This document shows positions 11,798 to 20,779 of a stretch of DNA of 64,000 bases, one piece after another. A program made the position numbers and the translations under genes. The DNA is from Scatophagus argus (lineage: Eukaryota; Chordata; Actinopteri; Scatophagidae): contig NC_058506.1 in assembly GCF_020382885.2 (NCBI RefSeq), positions 14,238,318 to 14,302,317 on the forward strand, given 5' to 3'. Under the pieces are notes generated by a model that saw only the letters and a list, made by a program, of their open reading frames with translations, did no database searches and was not told the origin of the DNA. The first letter of the stretch is position 1, and every line of letters begins with the position of its first letter.

Positions 11798-12844
11798 GAG
11801 AGAAACCCATGATGCTTATCTGTAATCGAGCAGGAACTATTGAGGACTTGCTGAGGAGAAGTGCACAGTTTAGAAAAAATACTGGAAAAAACAAAAGCAA
11901 GGAGCTTGTTATGGTAAGAGAGGGAAAAGCTATCAGTTCACACTTTCCGTGCAGTTTAATTAAGAATGAACAGCTGACTATAAAGTACATTAAAGCTGTA
12001 GAGAAGCAGAAGCAGTCGGTCAAAAGTCGCTACTATGTTGATCCCAGAAAGAAGGGACCATCTGACGAGCCTGTGATGTTTCATGTGCTGACAAGAGGAG
12101 GTAAAGATATAAAGAAAATCATGAAAAACCCAGAACTAAAATCAAAGATTGACGAAATAACCATTTAAGCATGAAAGGGGATAAAGTGAAGCAAGCTCTA
12201 AAAAGAGACGGTTGCTTTCTGAATATCGTGTTCAGAAAGAACTGTGTGCTTTCTGACAAAAGCGCTGAAGCGACCGCCAAAATGTCCAATCTTGTCGATG
12301 ATCTTAACGGTACAACATTCATGATCATACTGATCAATAGATCACCAAAAGAGGAACCAGATCTAAATTGTAATGTGGCACCAGAAACATTTTTTGATGA
12401 AATAGCAAATTCAAAAAAGATAAAAGTTCACTTGTTAAAAGATTTGGTGAAATGGATGAAAACTCAGCCAGTACCTAAGCTTTCTCCTGTACACAGTCTT
12501 TTCCGTGTTGAGTATGGAAAGAGTGCTAAGATGTGCAGGGAAGTGAGAACGATGAAGAAACTGATGGAGCTCAGTGATTCTGTTTGTCAGGTGAGAATAA
12601 ACGGGAGATTGCTGGAAAGTGGTTTTCTCCTCTTTGAGAAGTTTGTCCTCACAAATGGCCACGTAGTTAGGAACATGTATAATAAGAGCACACGACAAGT
12701 TTATGAGGGGGCCACAGTCCATTTCTCTTTCGAAAGTCTGGACCAGGTGGAGTCAGGAATAGAAGTGAAAGAGGTTGCTGGCTTTGAATACGGTTCTGAT
12801 GAGTCAGGACACGAGTGTGATTGGGCTTTGTTAAGGCTTGGTGG

Positions 12845-13275
12845 TGTTGTGCGACTTAGTAGGAGCAATTTGGTTATTGGCAAAGAGTCAATGATTATGG
12901 GAAATAATCATCAAAGTAGAATCAGTGTATGCTTAATACACATAAATATCGGGGCACCACCCTGTCACCAGGGACCAATAGCCAAATTAATTAATGGGAA
13001 AACAGTCTCTTAAAATTGTGAAGGATGATTCCGAGCACTGGCTGTCATGAATTCAGCTGGTATTACAAGTACATACACAATAACCACAGACAACAACAGG
13101 TTAAACTATAACAGGATTTATTAAACAGCAACAACCATCCATAGATAAGTATCACTTTATAATAAACACTATTATAATCTAAGTTTTATTAACACACATT
13201 AACTATTAACTAAAGGTAACACAGGTACAGCAACAAGAGTATATCTATATACAGGTGTGCATATATACAGGAGTG
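12845..13275 (+). repeat. Left inverted end of the element
   Basis: It starts TGTTGTGCGAC and reaches a GT-rich microsatellite (13264-13310). It is matched in inverted orientation at 18145-18576, and its first 235 bases in direct orientation at 17904-18140. Confidence 0.85.
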
Positions 13276-13319
13276 TGTGTGTGTGTGTATGGGTGTGTGT
13301 GAGAGAGCGAGATGATGAC

Positions 13320-13520
13320 AACAGTATGGGGCCAACAAGCTAGCCAGGTAGCGGCTAACAAGCTAGTGGCTAAAAACAAACAAGATGGCGGTTAGCATGC
13401 TAGCCAGAGGGTGGCTAACAAGCTACAGGCTAAAAACAAACAAAATGGCGGTTAGCAAGATAGCAGCTAACAAGATAGCAGCTAACAACAAGCTAGTGGC
13501 TGACTACAATTAAGATGGCG
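13320..13520. repeat. Degenerate minisatellite (GCTAAC/ATGGCGG units)
   Basis: Units of about 60-65 bases, each carrying AACAAGCTAG, TGGCTAAAAACAAACA and a GATGGCGGTTAGC motif, repeat about three times with shorter AAGATAGCAGCTAAC repeats between them. It lies within the candidate 3' LTR region. The ATGGCG motif continues at intervals to about 13590. Confidence 0.6.
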
Positions 13521-14821
13521 GATGGCCACATGAGGGGAGGAGCTACAACCAGAATGGCGAGTGGGGAAACTACAACCAAAATGGTGGAGGACTACATGAG
13601 GAGGGGTCAGCACACCAGGATGAACAACCACATAAAGGATGACTCAGCAAACAAAACTAGTCACACGCATGTGATGACTCAGCAAAACTCCAAATGACTA
13701 CCGAAGAATACGCCGGCCGTATTATTCAGAGCCAAGATGGTGATAGCCAACGTGATGCTGCTTATGTGGTCACAGAAGGGAACAATGGGCGGAAGCCTTT
13801 GAGCGCCACGTACCCCTTGGTTATGGTTCGTGATCGCGTGCTCGGACTTTCGCCTCACCGTTCAGAAAGAAGAGTGTGAGGGAAGATAGAAATGAAGATA
13901 CAAGAAAACACAACCCAATAAAATAATCCACTCTAATTCTTTAGAGACTCGCGTGTCACCACACAATAGCGGAGTCAGTAAACCGGAGCTTATCTGCTCA
14001 GCTATTGGTCCTTTAACTGGTGACGCGCGGTCTCGCTGAAACGGCGGAAATGACCGACCGGAAACTAAAATCAATGAATGCAGCACTTAAAAGTTACAGA
14101 AAGCATGTGTAAACAATCCTACGTTACACTATCTCTGCCCAGACATAAGCCTCTTACGTTGCGTTGCTCCGATCATTCGGAGTTTGAAATGATGATCCGC
14201 TTAAACGTTCGCAGCGTCGTCCTCGGCGGGATGCTGGCGGTCCGTTATTCTGATGATGCGGAGCGTTGATCTCTCGGCGGCAGCGGAGAAAATCACCGGT
14301 GAAAAAGTTAACAAACTTTGTTTTCGTCCTGAACAAAGTCGGCGCGTGGCTCGTTAACGTGCGATCAGCTGATTGTTCAGCGATCCACGTCGGTAAAAGG
14401 AAAAAAGGAAAAGTTACGGAGAAATTACAGCAGTCTGTTTCTCGGCCTGCGAGTTGCAGAACTGTGACCCGGGATCTAAAATGATGTTAATCAAAACGTT
14501 TGATTGTTGCTCCCTTTTGGCGGTTTGGACACTTGGAGAGCCTGGAGAAGCTCTCACTGTCACAGCACGCACGGGGAAAAAGCGCATGCTGATGGTCGCA
14601 GTGACCTTTTATTACCTGAGTGACGTCACCTCGGACCCCCGTGGAGATGGCTGGCACACAGCCAATGTCCGTGCCGGTTCTGAGTTTAAACTCAGGAATT
14701 TATGACTTAGGTGCACGTCATGAGTGGGGTCTCTAACAGTTAGTCACTCTAACTCAGGCTTTATGAGTTACATGTAGGCCGCTCTATTGTTCTCCAGAGC
14801 GCATGGCCAGAGATCCCAACA

Positions 14822-14831
14822 TCCCCCCTTT
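14822..14831 (-). other. Polypurine-tract-like site before LTR-like start
   Basis: On the minus strand AAAGGGGGGA is followed directly by TGTTGGGATC. This order, purine tract then TG, is what precedes a 3' LTR. It would make the LTR 12845-14821, about 2.0 kb. This is inferred from position and composition only. Confidence 0.45.
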
Positions 14832-16014
14832 GATCTGAAGAATGGGGTAGGGGCCACGGTCTTTAGAGCAACATTCTCTAAGGTCGAATGGTCCATGTGC
14901 GCTGAAGGTGGTCATCCTTCTGGCTGATGAGCAGACACAGTGATCAACAGTTCAAAGTTCAGAGTTCATTGAGGCTTTAATGTCTGGACAGAGTTGAGGC
15001 ACAGTCTGGGCAGATATGAATAATGAGCTAACTAACTCCACTATGATTAATTGGCATTTCAACAACACATTTAACACAATTTCAAAAGAGCATAGCTCAA
15101 AGTAGGTACCCAAGGAACGAAAGAGAGGAGAAAGAAGAGGAGGAGTATCAGTGAATTGGCTATGTATTCTACTGCAGCCAGCAGCTTAGTGGCTGTATCA
15201 TGCCGGTCGTAGGCTAATGGGGCTTTGTGATGACTGTGTTCACAAGCCATAGGTGGCCAATTCACTCTGCAAGGATCTCACTTTCCTCTGTTCTTGCGGA
15301 CATGGTATCCTGGCATTCTTGCTAGGGTGAGTCAACTCTCAAACCACAGAGATCATTCACATCTCTAACAAATGGCTGCTGGGGCAGACCCAGTGGATAT
15401 TCCTCTTTCAGGTACATGTGTTAAGGTTCAAAATACAATGAGGAGTCTTCCTCATGATACACCAGTGTAGATGACATACGTGTGTATTGTTTCGCCAAAA
15501 CCAACGTTCAAAACAGACTTCAGTTGCTCATTCTGCCAGTCTATGATAGTTACGATTAAGACAGAGCCTAGCTCTAATTTCTAGAGGTCTATGATAGTTA
15601 TAAGGAGGGATTTATTACCTTCAGTAAATTTAGGGACTGGTTCAATCTAACTGACTTGAAGATTAGAACATAAAAGGTGACCCCCCTTTCCCTGAATTTG
15701 TGCTTGATTCAGAGGATAGTTGGTTAAAAATGACAGCAGGTAAGGCACCCTTGAATTTAACCTCTGGTGTCGTTCATGGATGTCCAATATGCAACCTGCT
15801 GAAGTGTCTGGAGAGTGGCTTTGTAACCATGGTGACCACCACAGGTGAGTCAGGGCATGTGTGAGCATCAACCCCCCCCCTCCCCGTGGCTGGTCGGGTT
15901 AATCTATCCTATACAGCTGGTGACGCTATAAGAAAATCAAAAAGGAAAATAAAGAAGAAGAAGAAAAACAATCGAAGGGACAGGGTTTCTGGTGTTAGGA
16001 GTATGTTTGAGTTA

Positions 16015-17313
16015 CTAGGCGGCCTGAGTGGTCGATCTGAACGTCTCAGCCACACACTTCCTTATAAGCTCCTTTAAGCTTTCTTCTTGGAAGTCTTCCT
16101 CTTTAAATGGAAGTGGGGCTTTGCCACCATACCTCCTACCCTGTTTGGAGTTGGATTTAAACCTGACCTTTCTGTCTGGCTGGCGAGTGTCTTTTGCCGG
16201 TGGGCTCAGGTTTCGTGACCAGTTAGGACTGTTGGTCCTCTGACTGGGGTGTCCACCCTGTGGGCGGAGTGATTGGTATACCGGGGGACCTGGTCCCGCT
16301 TGCATCTGGGGGAAAAAACCATGACTCCTCCTTCGTTTCGGAGAAGAGGTTTGGTCAAAGTGAGGGCGTGAGCGGCGCCCTGGATATGGCATGTCGGCCG
16401 GTGTGGGGCCAAAGTCCCTGTCGTCTCTCAAGGAGTATGGCTGATGTCCACCTTCCTCCAGGGAGGTTCTTCCTTCGGCAAAGTCAGGTATGGAGCGCTG
16501 GAGAGCTGATGAAGTTGCACTTCTTGTGCCTGAGGCATTCCCATGCCTATGGTGGACCAGTGGAGGAGTGTACTGGTCAAGAATGATCATGTCGGGCATC
16601 TCAGTAGGGGCTGCTACCTCTCTACTAACTGTCCTCAGATCAGTGGGTGTGACTCGAACTGTCTGTCGAGCACCCTCAAGCTCCTGACATATGGTGGCTA
16701 TCCGTGCTCGGGATGCCTGTCGTTCAGCCCGCAGCTTGTCCTCCATGGTGTCCGCCGTTCGCGTTTTAACCATCTCTTCTGGGACAGGGGCTGCATCTGG
16801 GTCAGAAACAATATCAGACGGATCAGGGATCAAGGCTGCTTTCACCTGATCCTCCGTCGTTTGGAGCTGCAAATTTAAATAAGGACAATCCTGCTGGATG
16901 GTCTCATTTTCCTCCTTAACTTCACTCAGCTGATCCCTAAGGTCCTTAACCTCTTGCTGTAGGATCAAGTTTTTGTGTTGCTCAGCATGATAGCCGGTCT
17001 GCAACACTGTAATCTGCTCCATATACTCTGCAGCTTGTAACTGGGCTTTACGGTGATAAAGCATTGTTACCTGACTGAGCATCTGAGAAATGAGGGACAA
17101 GTGACAAGTGACCACTTCCTGTATTTTCTTATCACAGGTGCTAGCGTTGTAGCTGTTCAGGTCACTCATGCCATTAACTGCCAATTTCACGAGGCCAGTG
17201 ACTGTGGCCTGCAGGTTCAGGTCATCTGCCTCTTGGGAGCTTCTAGCTCCTGGGGTGTGGGAATCCCTACTGCTCATTTTGTCTTTCCACTGAACAGACA
17301 AAACAAAAATCAA
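16015..17313 (-). CDS. Gag-like protein of the inserted element
   Basis: This 432-codon frame probably begins at the second methionine (MSSRDS, about residue 13). The N-terminal third is helical. A coiled-coil stretch rich in Gln, Glu and Leu runs from about residue 75 to 150. An acidic/Pro section follows, then a Pro/Arg/Ser-rich basic tail from about residue 285, with GRRSRP, SPKRRRSH, RKVRFKSNSKQGRR and a final helix. No CCHC zinc knuckle is present. It lies just inside the primer-site-like signal at 17883-17899, on the same strand, where gag belongs in an LTR element. No protease, reverse transcriptase or integrase motif is seen between its stop and the purine tract at 14831. The assignment rests on position and architecture, not on a recognised family. 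Confidence 0.5.
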   Translation of the reverse strand: MIFVLSVQWKDKMSSRDSHTPGARSSQEADDLNLQATVTGLVKLAVNGMSDLNSYNASTCDKKIQEVVTCHLSLISQMLSQVTMLYHRKAQLQAAEYMEQITVLQTGYHAEQHKNLILQQEVKDLRDQLSEVKEENETIQQDCPYLNLQLQTTEDQVKAALIPDPSDIVSDPDAAPVPEEMVKTRTADTMEDKLRAERQASRARIATICQELEGARQTVRVTPTDLRTVSREVAAPTEMPDMIILDQYTPPLVHHRHGNASGTRSATSSALQRSIPDFAEGRTSLEEGGHQPYSLRDDRDFGPTPADMPYPGRRSRPHFDQTSSPKRRRSHGFFPQMQAGPGPPVYQSLRPQGGHPSQRTNSPNWSRNLSPPAKDTRQPDRKVRFKSNSKQGRRYGGKAPLPFKEEDFQEESLKELIRKCVAETFRSTTQAA

Positions 17314-17752
17314 AAACTGCTACACTGAGCAAGTTTAAGTTGCACAGGTGGGCTTCAACCTGTGGCTTACAAACCTACAAAAATCAACAATGTGCTGGGC
17401 TAACTCTGGCTGCTAAGTAGTTGTAACTGAGGTTACACAGTAGCACTATACCTTATGCTAAAGGAGTTAGTGCACGTCAAAACAGGACTCACAGAACCAG
17501 GAAAGCAAGAGAACACGGCCTGTGTTCTGCCACTTAACCTAGGTAATCCACTGTCCAATCTATGGCACCTCTTAGTGCAATCACAACACAACACAACCAA
17601 TACTCTTAGTACCCGTAATTAATAGTTAACAATTAAAAATGCAGGGGACGGCTTCTTCACTCTAATTCTGAGAAAAGAGGAGAATAAGGAGAATAATAAA
17701 ACAACACAAAAGAAAAGAAATTCTCTAAACCGTCAGCAGCAGGTTACTGTGG

Positions 17753-17906
17753 TGATACTGTAACACAGCTGGAATTAGACAAACTCACCTGGGACCCCAA
17801 TTATGTTGGTGGACCCATGGAAAAGTTTGGTTTTGCCTTTTTGTTATTGTGTTTATACTGTAACACAGCTAGAATAAGACAGCCTCACACGGGGCACCAA
17901 TGATGT
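17753..17906. repeat. Paired ~54-base direct repeats beside the primer-site-like signal
   Basis: Bases 17753-17806 and 17853-17906 share the pattern ATACTGTAACACAGCT, then AGACA, then CTCAC, then GGGRCMCCAAT, then ATGTTG. Each copy ends in a primer-site-like run followed by TGTTG, so the LTR boundary region is duplicated. Confidence 0.6.
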
Positions 17907-18576
17907 TGTGCGACTTAGTAGGAGCAATTTGGTTATTGGCAAAGAGTCAATGATTATGGGAAATAATCATTAAAGTAAAACCAGTGTATGCTTTATACAC
18001 ATAAATATCGGGGCACCACCCTGTTACCAGGGACCAATAGCCAAATTAATTAATGGGAAAACAGTCTCTTAAAATTGTGAAGGATGAATCCGAGCACTGG
18101 CTGTCATGAATTCAGCTGGTATTACAAGTACATACACACACACACACACTCCTGTATATAGGCACACCTATGTATAGATATACTCTTGTTGCTGTACCTG
18201 TGTTATCTTAGTTGATAGTTAATGTGTGTTTATAAAACTTGGATTATAATAGTGTTTATTACAAAGTGATGCTTATCTATGGATGGTTGTTGCTGTTTAA
18301 TAAATCCTGTTATAGTCTAACCTGTCGTTGTCTGTGGTTGTTGTGTATGTACTTGTAATACCAGCTGAATTCATGACAGCCAGTGCTCGGATTCATCCTT
18401 CACAATTTTAAGAGACTGTTTTCCCATTAATTAATTTGGCTATTGGTCCCTGGTAACAGGGTGGTGCCCCGATATTTATGTGTATAAAGCATACACTGGT
18501 TTTACTTTAATGATTATTTCCCATAATCATTGACTCTTTGCCAATAACCAAATTGCTCCTACTAAGTCGCACAACA
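17904..18576 (-). repeat. Palindromic right end of the element
   Basis: Bases 17904-18140 run forward from TGTTGTGCGAC. After a short CA tract, 18145-18576 is the inverted copy of the left end. The first and last 235 bases of this 673-base segment can pair as a long hairpin. Confidence 0.85.
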
Positions 18577-18940
18577 GTGGTGATCAGAGATTGCCTGATG
18601 GTCTCTTAGCACACTTTGGATTCCTTCCCCAAAGTGGTGGGATTTGCATCATTGGGCATCCTAAAGGTGGTGTGAAAATGATAGATCCATGCTGGATTGT
18701 TCCGTTGAATGACGGCAAGCAGTCTGTGGAGAGGCATCGTTGTGAAAATGAAATGCACGCTCACATGGTTATCCAAACTTTCTTTGAAGGTGTGCCAGAA
18801 TCCGTTAGACAGGATAGACAGGTTGTGATGTACGATACTTGTTTTTATTTTGGCTCATCTGGCTCTCCTGTTTTGGATAAACACTGCAATGTCATCGCAA
18901 TGCACACAGGGAGATTTCACTACTCCACCGTCCTTTGATA

Positions 18941-20545
18941 TTTGCCATAAGTGTAAAGACTCAATAACTCAATAACTAATGTTCTGTGATGATGTTGAGT
19001 GGGTGGAAAAGTACATGGAGCAAGTTGCTGTGTAGGTAACTTTGTTAGCTTGTTAACCTAATCCAGGTGATGTAGCTATTTGATTAGCTGCAAGTCCGAT
19101 ATGTTTGCTTTCATTTTGTTTTAGTGCATCTTGAGCTGCATTGTTACAGCTGGCTGTGGACGCTGATTTTCTGTTTTATTCACCGGTGAGGTGAGTAACC
19201 ACCATCCCGCCACAACATGTGCTCAGCAGAGGCAGGGATTCAAAATTGCGGGAAACATGTGAGGGAAAACGACTAACTCTTCAATGTAATGATTTGTCCG
19301 AAAGTTTTGGGTAAATTTAAACCAAAATGACCTTAATCTGGGGCGGCACGGTGGTGCAGTGGTTAGCACTGTCGCCTCATAGCAAGAGGGTTCCAGGTTT
19401 CGAATCCCGGTCTGGGCCCTTCTATGTGGAGTTTGCATGTTCTCCCTGTGCCTGCGTGGGTTTTCTCCGGGTACTCCGGCTTCCTCCCACAATACCAAAA
19501 ACATGCACATTAGGTTAATTGGCTACTCTAAATTGCCCCTAGGTGTGAGTGTGGTTGTTTGTCTTTGTGTGTTGGCCCTGCGATTGACTGGCGACCAGTC
19601 CAGGGTGAACCCTGCCTCTCGCCCGTAGTCAGCTGGGATAGGCTCCAGCTCCCCCGCGACCCTGACGGATAAGCGGTATAGAAAATAGATGGTTGGATGA
19701 CCTTAATCTGCTTTCCTGTAATTAAGAATGGGACTGTAGGATAAGCATTTCATTTGCCAAAACTCAGCTGTATCAAACTCATGATTGATTGGTGATTGAA
19801 TGAATTTAGCCTACGTGGCTTCATGTTTGGTGTCAAAGGGCGGCCATAAAATGTTTTCCTTTGGCACTGCTGCTTATCACACATGTGCAGACAGGTCATC
19901 ATGCCATTAGTATACATAAAAAGAGTAATGGCCACCTTAGTTTACTTCTATTTATTGTTGTGTTTTTAGTATTGAGTCATAACTGTCAGATTTATATGAA
20001 TACACAAAATGACAATTCCTTGGGTATTGTAAGTCATTAGAAATTAATCCTATTTTTTTGCCCTTTCCTGTAGGTAAGACAACTCAAAGGACCAATGGAC
20101 AAACCTGTTTTGAAGGTACCAGTGTTCATCTGTGTGATGAGCTCTACATTCAAGACATTATTAGTCATTAGTAAATAATTCAAACTGTTTTAAATGAATG
20201 TGTACGCCTTTACCACAACATCTTGATTTTTGAGGCTATGGATTTATATGGATTTGGCAATTTTATCTGACTTCTTATAAATGAAATTGGCTCTTGGCCG
20301 GAAGTTCTGGTGATACCACATAGATGCAAAAAGTATCAATCTTTCTATCTCTACCGTGGTCCACTGTCCGCTTAGTTAACATCTTCCTTTTAATTTAAGC
20401 ACATAATTGTCTGTCATTCGCCTCTGCTAAATGCAGCTGTGTTGCCAAATGTTTGGCAATGCAGTGCATAGCCTCTATTTACAAAAAGCTCTACGTATTT
20501 GACTTATTATAACAAATGTTGTCTATCTCTGTGCCAACTGTGTGT
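18941..20545 (+). repeat. Duplicated flank carrying relic unit E 5' sequences
   Basis: Bases 18941-19740 repeat 10432-10865 with a SINE added. Bases 19920-20545 repeat the unit B upstream region (about 1940-2600), including the small ATG exon (about 20075-20116). The intact large exon that should follow is absent. Confidence 0.75.
19341..19696 (+). mobile_element. Teleost tRNA-like SINE with 14-base target duplication
   Basis: It starts GGGCGGCACGGTGG. It carries A-box-like (GTGCAGTGGTTAGCAC) and B-box-like (GGTTTCGAATCCC) promoter sequences, and ends in GGATAAGCGGTATAGAAAATAGATGGTTGG. ATGACCTTAATCTG occurs on both sides (19327-19340 and 19697-19710). The paralogous site at about 10826-10839 carries one copy and no insert. 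Confidence 0.85.
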
Positions 20546-20581
20546 GATTGTTCCATTGAATGACCGCAACCAGGCTGTGTT
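20546..20581 (+). pseudogene. Relic FAM111 unit E (about 35 coding bases)
   Basis: After the duplicated upstream region ends at CCAACTGTGTG, the sequence GATTGTTCCATTGAATGACC and the bases up to CAGGCTGTG match the protease exon of unit C (about 9888-9922). It then breaks into AT-rich DNA. About 1.8 kb of a FAM111 unit was deleted between the two. Confidence 0.75.
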
Positions 20582-20695
20582 AATTAATAAATGTATAATA
20601 TAATTATATTTTATGAATTAATTTTATTATATATTTTATAAATTAATTTAAATTTTAATTAAAAATAATTCAAATTAATTTAGGAAGGCCAGGAG
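20582..20695. repeat. AT-rich low-complexity tract
   Basis: About 115 bases are almost entirely A and T, with TTAATTAAT and AATTAATTT repeats, at the junction between relic unit E and crcp copy 2. Confidence 0.8.
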
Positions 20696-20734
20696 AAGTT
20701 GGATTTGATAGGGTCCAGTATTCTCACAGCAGTA

Positions 20735-20779
20735 CGGTTAGTTAATTCGGGAAATAGCAGTACCCGAATTAACTAACCG
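20735..20779. repeat. Perfect 17-bp inverted repeat at duplication junction
   Basis: CGGTTAGTTAATTCGGG (20735-20751) and its exact complement CCCGAATTAACTAACCG (20763-20779) are separated by 11 bases. The right arm is ordinary crcp-block sequence (compare 5171). The left arm is an extra inverted copy made at the breakpoint. Confidence 0.85.

Larger units (their letters stand above)
12845..18576 (-). mobile_element. Foldback LTR-type element inserted in FAM111 unit D
   Basis: The element is bounded by TGTTGTGCGAC at 12845 and GTCGCACAACA ending at 18576, with GTGG on both sides (12841-12844 and 18577-18580) as a 4-base target duplication. Removing the element and one GTGG restores the FAM111 frame sequence found in units A-C. 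About 430 bases at the left end (12845-13275) reappear inverted at 18145-18576, and about 235 of them also appear in direct orientation at 17904-18140. Read on the minus strand, an LTR-like end at 17904 is followed by a primer-site-like TGGTGCCCCGTGTGAGG (17883-17899). Then come a gag-like frame, a purine tract AAAGGGGGGA (14822-14831) and an LTR-like TGTTGGGATC start at 14821. I infer an LTR element with a rearranged 5' LTR. A DNA transposon with long inverted ends is the alternative. Confidence 0.75.
11798..18938 (+). pseudogene. FAM111-like protease, unit D (split by an insertion)
   Basis: The left part is 11798-12844 and the right part 18577-18938. After an acceptor-like CTTCCTAG the exon has lost about 50 bases that encode the PHATHTFEW region in unit B. 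The frame then runs to a TAA at about 12165-12168, the stop shared with units A and C. A second frame opens at 12171. It lacks about 180 bases of the linker but continues into the protease domain with His and Asp motifs. At 12845, just after LLRLGG, a 5732-base element interrupts the gene. Protease sequence resumes at 18577 with GDQRLPDG and contains the Ser motif (GSSGSPVLDK), ending STVL. The His/Asp half and the Ser half are thus separated by the element. Confidence 0.9.

Noticed and set aside
13320-13520. Possible CRISPR-like repeat array
   Set aside because: The units are degenerate, without constant spacers, and lie in a vertebrate transposable element.
13515-14705. Several short + strand frames within the inserted element
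   Set aside because: CpG-rich LTR-like DNA gives open frames by chance; none shows a domain.
19350-19410. tRNA-like sequence with A and B boxes
   Set aside because: It is the head of a SINE with target duplication, does not fold as a full tRNA that I can see, and continues into a SINE body and tail.
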